A stretch of 64,000 nt of DNA from JANXQG01 sp963775975. GTDB lineage: Bacteria; Planctomycetota; Planctomycetia; Pirellulales; Thermoguttaceae. Of the stretch, positions 37,985-46,660 are shown piece by piece. Positions within the stretch are counted from its first letter, which is position 1; each line of letters opens with the position of its first letter. The position numbers and the translations under genes are program-made. A model generated the notes under the pieces. That model was given only the letters and a program-made list of their open reading frames with translations. It was not told the origin of the DNA and made no database searches. The stretch lies in contig CAVZKX010000002.1 in NCBI GenBank assembly GCA_963775975.1, forward strand, positions 2,914,001 to 2,978,000. Reading direction: 5' to 3'.

Positions 37985-38458
37985 ATGACTTCTCATTCAT
38001 CGGCATCGTCAAATATAGGTGCGCTCGACAGTTGGATTACCGCGTGCGCCCCGTTGGACCCGCTAGAACAGCTTGCCGTACTCGGCCTTCTGCAACTCGA
38101 CCCAACGCTGACCCCCAGCCAAATCGATCGATCGCGCGTCGTTGGAGAGCATAAATGCCGCGAGGCGTCTGAATGGATGGCGAAGCACTTTCGCCAAGTT
38201 CTCCGGTTCTATTGCGATAATTGCAACAAGATTGCAGCATCGGTCGGCGGCAACACTGCAAGTGTTCACGGCGCTGTTAAGCAAATCGCAGCACTTCTTG
38301 CGGGCGCTGGTCTTGGGATGCATGTTGGCGCCGCCACGGGGTTTGCGTTTTGGGCGCTCGCTGCCTCGCTGAATCTATGGTGCGGCAAGAAACGCCACGG
38401 AGTCCCTCGACGGCACAGGCGATTACATTATTTGGTACAATGCCGGAACAGATTCTGA
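37985..38458 (+). CDS. Unknown protein with C-terminal membrane helix
   Basis: From the ATG at 37985: a Ser-rich start, then LEQLAVLGLLQLDPTLTPSQ, a helical segment and a hydrophobic Gly/Ala-rich region (AALLAGAGLGMHVGAATGFAFWALAASL). The last 30 residues, after about 38370, are Arg/His-rich and probably off-frame, because a good coding sequence continues in the +1 frame (next entry). No family recognised. Confidence 0.4.
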   Translation: MTSHSSASSNIGALDSWITACAPLDPLEQLAVLGLLQLDPTLTPSQIDRSRVVGEHKCREASEWMAKHFRQVLRFYCDNCNKIAASVGGNTASVHGAVKQIAALLAGAGLGMHVGAATGFAFWALAASLNLWCGKKRHGVPRRHRRLHYLVQCRNRF

Positions 38459-38804
38459 CTTTCCCGATGCCGACTCCTTCGAGACATTCACCGGTCAATT
38501 CTCCGTCAAATATGTACCGCCGATCGAGGAGACCGTCAAAGATACCAAGAGATATCCGCTGCCCACACACCGTATCGTGGTCTACGCTCCCGCGGAAGCC
38601 AGCGGTTTATTCGCGTCTACGCCGCCCTGTAACACGGGCACTCTCTGCAGCAGTTTGGATGGGCGAACTGGGCATTCCTTTAAGTTTGGAGACACCGTTA
38701 CGTCAAAGACCGTATCCGGAGGGATTCGTAGCGTGCGGCAACACCTGACATTGCCTGACGTTGTGGACTTTGAAGCGGCTGATGGTTCCGTTTCCCTAGT
38801 CTAA
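38373..38804 (+). CDS. Unknown protein, likely continuation of the previous frame
   Basis: A frame opening after a TGA at 38370 gives SLDGTGDYIIWYNAGTDSD, then FSVKYVPPIEETVKD, RIVVYAPAEASG and HSFKFGDTVTSKTVSGG, which reads like a normal soluble protein although no standard start codon appears before the GTG at 38577. It most likely joins the preceding ORF by a one-base shift near 38370. No family recognised. Confidence 0.4.
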   Translation: MYGAARNATESLDGTGDYIIWYNAGTDSDFPDADSFETFTGQFSVKYVPPIEETVKDTKRYPLPTHRIVVYAPAEASGLFASTPPCNTGTLCSSLDGRTGHSFKFGDTVTSKTVSGGIRSVRQHLTLPDVVDFEAADGSVSLV

Positions 38805-38848
38805 CATGTGTATCCATTTGAGCGGCCGATCCCGGCGGATTCCAGTTG

Positions 38849-39630
38849 TTACATTGTCGGTGGCGGCGCGGCGAATTGCGGGGGCGAGGTGCTGTTCGTG
38901 CTCCAAAACACATGACTCCGGTGGCATACCGGTTGACGCCGAACGTAGCCCAGCAGTCCGATTGCACCGACGCCGAGGAGCGCGAGTGTTGAAGGCTCAG
39001 GGACCGCTTCGCTGCTTGCTACGCGGAAGCCTAAATCGTTGTACTCGTCCGCCGGATCGTGACTGTACCGACTGGAGGCCGAAGTGCGGTCGCCGAGGGG
39101 CCAACTGCCCCCCCTCTCTCCGTGAGCTGAACCGACAACCAATGTTTCATTCCATTGGAACACGTCGCCACCCATGTCGAACGCGCCGTACGGACTCAAG
39201 GCCGACGCATACGCTCCCACATCGGTCAAATAGTTCAGGCTCGAATCAAGCGATAACGACCCCGTATTGGCGAATCCGCCGGGACCGTAAAAGTTCGCGG
39301 AATCGCTTCCACCTGGGGGAGCTTGCGACGTGGGCGCGAGGTCGCTCCGGAACGGATACGCCCAATAGCCGGCGTTCGTGCCGCTCGTTTTATAATATGC
39401 GACCTTGTACCATTCGTTTTCGGTGGGAATGAACCATTTCGTTCCCGTTCCGGCCAAGGCCGAATGGTCGGCGGGTAATGCCGCAACGGACGCTAGTCCG
39501 GTCAACGTGTAAACGCCCGTTTCCGTTCCGCCGATACCTTGGCCATTCGTGAGCCAGTTTGTAAATCGCGCCGCGTCGTACCAACTGACGTACGTCACCG
39601 GCCGCTGGCTGTGTTGCATCGCACCGGCAT
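38849..39630 (-). pseudogene. SUMF1/formylglycine-type lectin-like protein with PEP-CTERM, 5' truncated
   Basis: The frame carries the SUMF1-type core (RPVTYVSWYDAARFTNWL, WFIPTENEWYKVAYYK, GAFDMGGDVFQWNE, YNDLGFRVASS) and a PEP-CTERM sorting signal (VPEPSTLALLGVGAIGLL). Planctomycete members start with a signal peptide and about 100 residues that are missing here. The sequence before RPVTYVSW, although in frame to 39736, does not match the family and overlaps a different gene fragment on the other strand. The tail beyond GYVRR is also extended, perhaps by a shift. Confidence 0.65.
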
Positions 39631-39669
39631 CGCGAACGGCGTCCATCCCAACAAAATTCCACGGACGCT

Positions 39670-39859
39670 GAATGGCACTCAACCCGTATTGGTCGGATGC
39701 GGCAATGGGCGGTTGCTTCTCATTGACGGCGGCCATCGCGTGGCGAGAGCGCTGCTCGACGGGCGCAAGACGATTTCCGCGGTGATTCTAACCGAGGAGG
39801 AAACGCGGTCCTGCGTCCGAGACGGCCAAATGGAGCGATTCGACCGCGAGACGAAGTAA
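39670..39859 (+). pseudogene. ParB-like domain fragment (3' end only)
   Basis: In a plus frame the segment LLLIDGGHRVARALLDGRKT then ISAVILTEEETR is typical of small ParB/sulfiredoxin-like proteins. Sequence before about 39677 in this frame is antisense to the SUMF1 gene and unrelated. So only the C-terminal about 60 residues remain, joined head-on to the truncated SUMF1 gene. Confidence 0.5.
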
Positions 39860-39902
39860 GAAGAGGACCTGGACCCGTGGCTGACCGTTGTTCCCCCCGC
39901 AA

Positions 39903-40127
39903 TTAACTTTTCGATTGTGAATCGCCGAACCCAACCATGGCCAGAACTGTCTTCCTGATATGCGTTGGCAGGCCATCCCATGCGGCGAGGACTCGCTGCA
40001 AATCGGCGTCAATGGACGCCAGGGCGGGACAATCAGAGCGCTTGTCATGCAATACATTTACAGCGCCGAGACAAGGGAGGTCGCTGTAACTGCAATCGCT
40101 GATAGCGGTTACAGCGGCATCGCGAGT
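39903..40127 (-). CDS. Small tRNA-associated protein, copy 1
   Basis: The C-terminal part reads CPALASIDADLQRVLAAWDG then LPTHIRKTVLAMVGF. It aligns without gaps to CPVLTSLDADLHRLVEAWEG, LPSHIRKAILALVGF in the ORF at 45253-45543, about two thirds identical. Both begin on a T-arm-like sequence (GTGGGTTC...) read on the opposite strand. I recall similar short ORFs beside integrases in planctomycetes. Function unknown; the start is uncertain because the frame is open through the tRNA-like part. Confidence 0.45.
   Translation of the reverse strand, partial: TRDAAVTAISDCSYSDLPCLGAVNVLHDKRSDCPALASIDADLQRVLAAWDGLPTHIRKTVLAMVGFGDSQSKS
40083..40115 (+). repeat. Inverted repeat inside the tRNA-like end
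   Basis: GCTGTAAC and GTTACAGC form an 8-bp stem with an inner CGCT/AGCG stem. It lies immediately 5' of the T-arm-like GTGGGTTCGACTCC. Could be a recombination-site arm. Confidence 0.4.
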
Positions 40128-40307
40128 GGGTTCGACTCCAAAAACCAACAGCCCGTCAAGAACGGCGGACAGCCGAGGTAAGGCACCTTTCGATATCAGC
40201 ATCCCACTCGAATGCAGGCGATGTCCCCGCTGCCAGCGCAGTGTGTTGGGGAGAGGGAACCATCGTCCCAACGTTCCCCTCCCCAAACCCCTCTCCCTCG
40301 TTCCCTC

Positions 40308-40498
40308 TTTTCTGTGGGCTCTGTTCCGGGAGAGACCGCAAAAACCGCAGTCGCCTGTGCATTCTGCTGTCCGATCGGGATGCAGATTTCATTCATACGG
40401 CCTGTGGTTCCGTAGAAGACAGCGCTGAAAAAGCGGGCTGCGGAAGCGGGCGCCAACGAGGCCGAAGAAGGTTGCTGCGTACCGCAGCAATGCCATGC
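40308..40498 (+). repeat. Imperfect direct repeat, copy 2
   Basis: Second copy of the 191-base element at 36562-36752, same orientation and same length. The last 20 shared bases, GAAGGTTGCTGCGTACCGCA, are identical. The two copies enclose the tRNA array, the unknown ORFs and the broken SUMF1/ParB genes. Confidence 0.75.
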
Positions 40499-40948
40499 GC
40501 TAAGGAGCTTCCTGTTCAGTTTCGAGAGCCGACAACTACTGCAAGTAACTATAATGAGTGCGGTATCACGACTGGCTGTTCAACCGTTCGTGGGGAGTAT
40601 TTGTCGATCCTTCTTGGCTTGACCGAACCGCACCCAACGGTGAAGTGTCGAGAGGGGTGGACGGGAAACCGTACGACGCCTGGGGACGTTCCCGCCGGTT
40701 GGCCGCACGGCCCCCGCGGGGCCAGGGTGGCTAGCGGCACAAGGCAAACGCCGCGGTCGCCGTCGCAATGGCTGCCGTAACAGTTATCGAAGCCCCTGAA
40801 AGATCTAAGCCAGAACCGCAGGCTACCAGATTCCAATCAGCGCCAAGATTGTCCGCCGCACCGCCTCCCGTAGCCCACTCCACGCGGAAAACGCGTGAAT
40901 TGCACGTCTGTCGGGGCAGGCCCATCACCTGTTCGGTGCTGTGACGCG
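40499..40948. other. No convincing gene
   Basis: About 450 bases. The minus frame 40731-40928 (VFRVEWATGG, ASITVTAAIATATAAFALCR) could be the end of a small protein but lacks support. Confidence 0.4.
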
Positions 40949-41440
40949 CTATGCATTTGCTGCTTCACGCTTGCTATCGGCGCCGCCGTCACCGACTCCC
41001 TGTAACACTCCGAGGAGATATTCCTTCGTAGTGCGCCGACCTTCCTGCGTCAGTGCGAACCCCTTTCCCTTCTTCTGAATGTACGCTTTGTTCAACAACG
41101 ATTCCAAGGCAGGGCGGTAGTAATCGCTCTGATAAGAGTAGAGACGGCGGCCATCGTCATCCACAAGCGCTCGCAAGAGTCGCGCCTCGCGTTTGTCCAG
41201 GATCGTAGCGGCCTGGACAATTCGCTCTGCAACGGTGGACGGTAGTGCGTTCTCCCGCCGCCCTTCCTTGATGATCTGCTCGACCTTGCTCGGGTCAAGG
41301 CTAACCTTGAAGCTACCGGGCCCTTCGATCTCACGGACGCGACCGAACAAGCCGACGAGCTCGCGACGCAGGAGCGCGATGGCGATCAGAACTACGACCG
41401 GCCAAACGATGACCCCGAGCAGACCCGTGAACGCTTCCAT
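40949..41440 (-). CDS. Membrane-anchored protein with a winged-helix-like end
   Basis: 163 residues from the ATG at 41440. An N-terminal membrane helix (GVIVWPVVVLIAIALL) is followed by a basic linker. The C-terminal half (LLRALVDDDG, YYRPALESLLNKAYIQKKGKG, FALTQEGRRTTKEYLLG) looks like a winged helix ending in an ALT-EG wing. Possibly a membrane-bound sensor or toxin-like regulator. It is the last of the small minus-strand genes. Confidence 0.6.
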   Translation of the reverse strand: MEAFTGLLGVIVWPVVVLIAIALLRRELVGLFGRVREIEGPGSFKVSLDPSKVEQIIKEGRRENALPSTVAERIVQAATILDKREARLLRALVDDDGRRLYSYQSDYYRPALESLLNKAYIQKKGKGFALTQEGRRTTKEYLLGVLQGVGDGGADSKREAANA

Positions 41441-41604
41441 AGTTTAGGCTGTCTCTCCTTCGTCGTACTTGTTCGTGGGTTGATCCGTGTGTTACTGTAG
41501 AGCGCCTTCTTCGGAACCGGTCCTGCTCATTCTAAAGCAGCAGGGCGGCCTAAGCATGAAGTGGCAAGCCGCCGGGTAGTTCTGCGCCTCTGAATTCTTG
41601 ATAA

Positions 41605-41997
41605 CTACAGTCCGCGTGCTTGGTTGCGGTAGAAGCATTGTGCGATACACACGATTTCGGCAGACACGGTAGTCGAGACCTGTGGAACTGTCCCGGCCTC
41701 GGCATAGCTCGCAAGATTCATTAGGGCGAAGCTGGCTCCGTTCCGTCGCTCATCCGCGGGAAGGGCCTGAGTCGCAAGGTGGAACTCGTCAATCATTTTA
41801 CTTAGGGCCGCCCGGCTTGAAAGTGTTGGCAACAGATCGCTGATCTGGGCAAGAATCGTGGCGTAGCCCCGATAGAACTCGCTCGTGCAAGTGGCATCAT
41901 ATCGTTGTGCCATAATGGAGGAATTGCAGGCCCCACGTTTGGAGATGCTCAACAACTTAGCATCGTCTAACCACGATATAATCCCCTTGACGCTCAT
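41605..41997 (-). CDS. Unknown helical protein
   Basis: 130 residues from the ATG at 41997, which overlaps the stop of the zinc-ribbon gene (ATGA), with AAGGGA upstream. Mainly helical (LLPTLSSRAALSKMIDEFHL). No family recognised. Confidence 0.55.
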   Translation of the reverse strand: MSVKGIISWLDDAKLLSISKRGACNSSIMAQRYDATCTSEFYRGYATILAQISDLLPTLSSRAALSKMIDEFHLATQALPADERRNGASFALMNLASYAEAGTVPQVSTTVSAEIVCIAQCFYRNQARGL

Positions 41998-42197
41998 TTG
42001 CTCATCCCTTCGCACTTTGATTCCTGTGCTTTAACGATATTCTGGTTCGGGCCGACCACAGGCGAGCGAAACGGTTTCGTCGTATGGTCATCATAATGGT
42101 GGCCGCATTCTTCGCAGTGATTCCCCCGCCCTTTGAATGCCACGCAAGAACATAGGCGACATTGTCCGAGCCCGCACCAAATCGGACATTCCCGCAT
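41994..42197 (-). CDS. Small zinc-ribbon-like protein
   Basis: 67 residues from an ATG at 42197. Cysteines and histidines are arranged as CRLCSCVAFKGRGNHCEECGHHYDDH, shown here as the C-X2-C-X-C and C-X2-C-X-H-H pattern, consistent with a zinc site. A longer frame from 42305 is open but unlike the domain. It is translationally coupled to the next gene. Confidence 0.55.
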   Translation of the reverse strand: MRECPIWCGLGQCRLCSCVAFKGRGNHCEECGHHYDDHTTKPFRSPVVGPNQNIVKAQESKCEGMSK

Positions 42198-42425
42198 GTG
42201 GCTAGCGCCAGCGGCGCGAGGTACGTTACGCACGGCCAAGACTCCCTGATGACAGCGGCGTGAGCCCGCTTGTTTACATCGCTCAACTTTGATCCAGCCA
42301 GCCAAGCCGCGCTAAATCACGGGCAAGTTCGGGTGGCGGTATTACGAGACCACTCCAATCGCCAAGGGCTCTTGGTTGTCGAAGTGCCCCGTATCGTAAA
42401 TTCCGCAATCGGCAAATCAGCGCCA

Positions 42426-42605
42426 TTACTTGCTGTGTCTCTTGTAAAGGCTCTTAATATCCTTTTTATAATCCTCCGGGACCTCAACCTCATGTACCGT
42501 GTGTCCCGGCTTCAGGACGGGCCTTGTCGAAGGACAACCGGCTACGGCATTCTCAAAGGTCGCAACGACCTTCCCGTGTTCATCTTTGACGAGATTAATC
42601 TTCAT
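42426..42605 (-). CDS. Small unknown protein
   Basis: 59 residues. The ATG at 42605 is chosen because AGGAG lies 8 bases upstream. Sequence starts MKINLVKDEHGKVVATFENA, a beta-hairpin-like beginning, and ends in a basic helix (YKKDIKSLYKRHSK). The start is 10 bases after the stop of the next upstream gene, so both are co-transcribed. Confidence 0.6.
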   Translation of the reverse strand: MKINLVKDEHGKVVATFENAVAGCPSTRPVLKPGHTVHEVEVPEDYKKDIKSLYKRHSK

Positions 42606-42615
42606 GCGTCCGCTC

Positions 42616-42885
42616 CTAAACACCATTGCTTTCAAAGTTTCCCGTGATGCCCTGATTGACCGGGTTGCCAAACTGGTCGACCGCGTTCAACGTAATGTCA
42701 TAGCTTGTCACACCAGGGGCACCATCCTGGTCAACATAAACCGTGACGTCGGAAATAAGCGCGCCGACATTGTGTTCCGCGCTGTGCAGCGTGAATGCAA
42801 AGACTTCATGATTGGTAATGCCGCCGCCCTGGTTAATCCACCTCTGGGGGCCGCCAGTCTGAGTGAATGTTGGAAACGTTGCCAT
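42616..42885 (-). CDS. Small unknown beta-rich protein
   Basis: 89 residues. The ATG at 42885 is chosen because GGAGG lies 8 bases upstream. The sequence is beta-rich and Thr/Gly-rich (ATFPTFTQTGGPQRWINQGG, LISDVTVYVDQDGAPG, LNAVDQFGNPVN). Heads the minus-strand run of small genes. Confidence 0.6.
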   Translation of the reverse strand: MATFPTFTQTGGPQRWINQGGGITNHEVFAFTLHSAEHNVGALISDVTVYVDQDGAPGVTSYDITLNAVDQFGNPVNQGITGNFESNGV

Positions 42886-43500
42886 TGCTAACCTCCGTTC
42901 TTTGTGCTCATGTGATCGACGGATGTAGTCGCCCAATCATGTTACGGCTGGTCGCGGTCGTCGTCAAGACACCCGCACCGTCTTCTTCGGCAGTTCGGTG
43001 TCCAGTCGCCCGAATCTTCAGCCGCCCTGGGCCTTTCTCGCCGACAACAATCAAAGGAGCATTACGTTACTTTGATTTCGCGGGCCACGAGGTGACAAAT
43101 CAGCGGCACGGATCGCAAATGTCCGGATACAAATCGGCGTCAAGTAATGCCACGTCGGGACAGCCGGAGCCGCCGTCTCATTCGGACAAGTAGCCAACTG
43201 ATGCTCGGCGAATTCAAAGAATCATCGTGTTACATTGATTCCGGAATCGCACAGTACCGTCTCGGTTCGGCCAAGCGACACCACGGCTGCTCGTTACGCG
43301 GTGTCCAGTGGGTTCGATCGCCGCCGCCTTTGGTTTCTCGGCCTAGTGAAGTTCCCGAAAAAGTCGACACTAAGTCTCCATCGCAAAATGGAGGTGCGGT
43401 CGAAGAGTTCAAATGGAGTTCGGCAAAGCCTGATGCGAATTGTTGAGTTCAGTGCCTACCTGCCTAACCCGGTGATTCAATTGCATAGTCAACCCAGGTT
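42886..43500. other. No convincing gene
   Basis: About 600 bases. A T-arm-like GTGGGTTCGATCGCC at 43311-43325 occurs without a foldable tRNA. It may be a worn tRNA-derived recombination end. Confidence 0.4.
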
Positions 43501-44403
43501 TCACCTCTTTAGGCCAAGCCAAACCAGCAGTGCCGCAAGCAATATCCCGAATCCGAGTTTGATAAACTCCTTCATTCCTTCATCTCGCAACGCAGCGCGC
43601 GCCTTCTCCCACGCAGTCGGAGACACACCTCGTGTCAAAAACAAATCATAACCTAGCTTTGCAACGATTCCAGCCGGAGACGTAGCATCGTCCGATTTGC
43701 CTATCCATTTGCAGGAATCCGACGCGCGGAGAATCTCGTCCACATTGCACTCTGGGTTATCGGCTCTCATGGCCGCCCGACACTCGCTACAGATGAACCC
43801 ATGTAATGTCTTGAATCTTGCTTCATCAAGCGAGTCGGTGAAGTCAAACAGGCACCCTTTCGTACCCAAATGTATGCTCGTGCTTAGAGATGTCGACACA
43901 AGGCCAACGGCCTGTCTCATTACGTGCGTAATTGAGGCTTCGAGCAGCGACGGGGGAGCCATGTGACTTTCCCAGTCCCCCAACGCAAGTAATCTGATAT
44001 TCGGGACGCTGACGGAATAGTAATAATCTGTGAACGTGGACAACGTCAGGAGAATGAACTTCTCTGGGACCGTCTTCTGAGCCAAGTCATACTTGTCACT
44101 TAAGCCGGATAAGAAAACACGTGTCCGATCTTTGAACGCTGATAATTGGTCCCGAACTTTCGGTCTATCAACTCGCACGCCGCTCCTGAGAAGTGCTGTC
44201 GTGGAATCCGTGGGATCTGTCGGGAGCACTTCAAACTCGAAGCTCCGCTGTAATGTGTTTAGATGAACGATCAAATACTTCAATGCCACTGTATTGAGCT
44301 TGCCGAGGTCGCCAAGCAAGATTCCAATTCGCACTGGCTTTGACGCTCCGAGTTGCTCACTTTTTGCTGCTGCTGTGGCCGCGAGATCACTGTCTGTTGC
44401 CAT
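43501..44403 (-). CDS. Unknown protein with C-terminal membrane anchor
   Basis: 300 residues from the ATG at 44403. A soluble domain (IGILLGDLGKLNTVALKYLI, KFILLTLSTFTDYYYSV, LRLLALGDWESHMAPPSLL read from the sequence) is followed by IHLGTKGCLFDFTDSLDEAR and FICSECRAAM, with conserved-looking Cys pairs and a His. It ends in a membrane helix (LGFGILLAALLVWLGL). The block GTKGCLFDF...CSECR recalls uncharacterised, possibly metal-dependent proteins found in defence neighbourhoods, but I cannot name the family. A membrane-anchored effector is a fair guess. Confidence 0.6.
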   Translation of the reverse strand: MATDSDLAATAAAKSEQLGASKPVRIGILLGDLGKLNTVALKYLIVHLNTLQRSFEFEVLPTDPTDSTTALLRSGVRVDRPKVRDQLSAFKDRTRVFLSGLSDKYDLAQKTVPEKFILLTLSTFTDYYYSVSVPNIRLLALGDWESHMAPPSLLEASITHVMRQAVGLVSTSLSTSIHLGTKGCLFDFTDSLDEARFKTLHGFICSECRAAMRADNPECNVDEILRASDSCKWIGKSDDATSPAGIVAKLGYDLFLTRGVSPTAWEKARAALRDEGMKEFIKLGFGILLAALLVWLGLKR

Positions 44404-45252
44404 CGAATGCCATCCTGTAAAACGAATTCCTACTGAGGAGTCTGTCGTGGTTGCGGCACATGCCCTTGTTTCACTACAAGTCGCCAGCAGGCATATCCAA
44501 TGAAAGAATGCATTTTTCGATTCTACCTACTTCTGTGATGGTTGTGTAGCGCGTACGCCGCAAGCCACCTGCTAACTTCGCCTTCAAGACTCCCTTTTTG
44601 AAGATTCTGGCGAATGAGGGATGGACCTCATGCTCACGAATTGCGTCCTTAAGTCCGCTTCGGGCATCCTTCCAGTCGCTCTCCAACCGAGTAAGGGTTT
44701 CCAATTGACTGGGTTGCCGCCGGCCGGTCCTGATACGCGGCCTGCACCCTGATCGTCACCGGGCGGAACCTGCTGGCGTCTACGTCAATCGGGAATACTT
44801 CCCGAATGGCGGCAGCAAAAGCGCCCATCCTGGGCCAAGTAGCCTCCGTGTTCTCACGGGTTAGAAAATCAAAGTAATACGATATTACTTTGATAGTTCC
44901 GGGAACGATGACTCCCAAGCCGCCAAGGTTGGACATTCGAGCGTTCGACTTTGGCCGCCGACGAAAAGTGGTATGAATTCGCTGACGGTGAGGCCGCGTC
45001 ACCGGCGCATGCCGCTTCACGATCCGTTCGCAAACCTTCAGCACCCCGACCGTGATTATCGGAGCGTTGAGAATCTTCCCGCTCCACGGGAACATCCAAT
45101 TACCAGCTCAACCTGGCGATGCCAAAGCGCTTTGCGAAATACATGACCTGCAACTGAACGCGGCTGGATATGCCATCGTATTACTTTGACGCAATGCAGC
45201 GGCCGATGTTTCACGGTGAAACTGTGGCGGAATCGTCAGCTTCACGGCCGAC
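44404..45252. other. Weak coding region
   Basis: Two minus-strand frames, 44474-44704 (76 residues, LESDWKDARSGLKDAIREHE) and 44649-45095, have partly protein-like sequence but no family, no clear ribosome site, and overlap each other. I cannot call either with confidence. It also holds the motif TTTCACGGTGAAA at 45209-45221. Confidence 0.35.
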
Positions 45253-45543
45253 TCAGACGTGCGCTTCTACGGTCCTCGGCATTCGCCGATTTGGCTGCCC
45301 TTCACGATCCTTCGCCAGCGGTTCAGCGAACCCGACCAGGGCCAGAATTGCCTTCCTTATGTGACTCGGCAGCCCCTCCCAGGCTTCAACAAGGCGGTGA
45401 AGATCTGCGTCAAGGGATGTCAGAACGGGACAATAGGAGCCGCCTACTTGCAGCGCATTTGCAGCATTGCGGGCTGGACAATTGTCGCAACTGCAATGCT
45501 GACAAGAGGTTTCGTCGAATTCATGGGTGGGTTCAAGTCCCAC
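45253..45543 (-). CDS. Small tRNA-associated protein, copy 2
   Basis: 96 residues, homologous to the ORF at 39903-40127 over the C-terminal 35 residues (DADLHRLVEAWEGLPSHIRK). The N-terminus, GLEPTHEF, is read from the complement of the tRNA-Leu 3' end, so translation would start in the attachment site itself or just inside it. Cys-X2-C-X4-C-X2-C near residues 14-25 is extra to copy 1. Lies next to the integrase, on the same strand. Confidence 0.45.
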   Translation of the reverse strand: MGLEPTHEFDETSCQHCSCDNCPARNAANALQVGGSYCPVLTSLDADLHRLVEAWEGLPSHIRKAILALVGFAEPLAKDREGQPNRRMPRTVEAHV

Positions 45544-45553
45544 CTCCGGTACT
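45527..45553 (+). repeat. 27-bp tRNA-Leu 3' end, left copy (putative att site)
   Basis: T-arm and acceptor of a tRNA-Leu (GTGGGTTCAAGTCCCACC then TCCGGTACT), identical over 27 bases to 60098-60124 and in the same orientation. No tRNA 5' part precedes it. The integrase gene begins within 100 bases. Confidence 0.7.
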
Positions 45554-45564
45554 CTAATCAGAAT

Positions 45565-45597
45565 AAGGACTTACGATGATTTTCGTAGGTCCTTTTT
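45565..45597. terminator. Rho-independent terminator
   Basis: AAGGACTTACGA, loop TGATTT, TCGTAGGTCCTT (one T.G pair) followed by TTT. It lies right after the tRNA-Leu end, where the native tRNA would have been terminated. Confidence 0.7.
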
Positions 45598-45638
45598 CGT
45601 TGCCAAAAAGCAAAAGTGCTACAGCGAGTGCTACATTT

Positions 45639-46660
45639 TCATTTTTCGGCGTCTGATTTTTGCTGCTCGTTTTCGTCTTCCTTTTCCTCTTCGTTCTTCG
45701 CCTCCTCAGCGTCCTCAAACCGCACCCGCCGGGCATTGGCTGCCGCCCGTAGAGCCGGCTTGGTGTTGATGTAGTAATTCTCCGTCGTCGCCACCGTCGC
45801 GTGTCCGAGAAAATCCTTGACCACAACGGTGGGAATATTAGCCGCGATCAGGCCAGAGGCACAGGTGGATCGGCAGTTCTTCGGGACGTAATGCTCTCCA
45901 TCGGCGATGCCCGCCGCCGCCTGAATGGCATGCCAGTCGTCATAGATGGCTCTCAGGTTGTCGTGCGGCCAAGGCAACACAGGGTCACCGCCATGGGCGT
46001 TCGGTTGCTTCAATTTCCACTCGCGAAGCAATGCCCCCATTTCCGGCGATATTGGAACCACTCTTTCTTTACGCGACTTCGACGTTGGGGCCACAATGTG
46101 AACCTCCAATGTCTCTAGCGGGACCTTGTCCCAGGTGAGCCCCAGGATTTCCCCGCGACGCAGTCCGAGATAGTAGGCGGTGTACATGAACGTCCGCCAC
46201 CAATCGGCCGGGCGGTATTTGAGCACGAGATCCGGCTTTCGCAGAGCCTTCACCAATTCCACAAAATCTTGCTCGGGAAATGATCACCGGTTTCTTCCGA
46301 TCCTCCCGGATGAACACGCCCTTGAAGTCCGGCACCTCGGAAATGTAACCGCGTCGCTTGGCCCAGCGAACCGCTGCCCTGATGTGACGGAGGTCTCGAT
46401 TCACGCTGGCCACGGCCGCCTTATCCTTCAGTCGCTTGATCGTGAAATCCTCAAGCATCGTGTGCGTGACCTTCATCAGTTGCTTGGGCTTGGCGACCTT
46501 ATCGAAGATCTCAAGGCAGTGTTTGTACAGAGCCAATGTCGTTGCAGGTTTCCTGCCAACGTGCTTGTCGAGGAAGTCTTTGGTGAAGTCTGTCCAGGTA
46601 GTTTCCGCCTGAGCCCGCCTCCCATTGCTTAATTCATGTTCGAGGTCGCGACGCTGTTGA
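45639..46660 (-). CDS. Tyrosine recombinase (integrase), frameshift near 46262
   Basis: The catalytic frame (45639-46262) has GLRRGEILGL (Arg I), SKSRKERVVPI (Lys), PKNCRSTCAS (the HXXR box, with Lys in place of His) and LGHATVATTENYY (His and nucleophile Tyr), then an acidic tail. The upstream frame gives the core-binding domain (VNRDLRHIRAAVRWAKRRGY) and RKKPVIIS. One or two bases lost near 46262-46280 join them. Going further upstream, TDFTKDFLDKHVGRKPATT and KSWQRDQQRRDLEHELSNG stay in frame to about 46660, where a stop occurs. It lies beside the tRNA-Leu-end repeat, which it probably used as target. May be inactive as it stands. Confidence 0.75.

Noticed and set aside
43250..43335. Possible tRNA ending in GTGGGTTCGATCGCCGCC
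   Set aside because: T-stem only 4 bp, no acceptor partner upstream and no clear anticodon loop.
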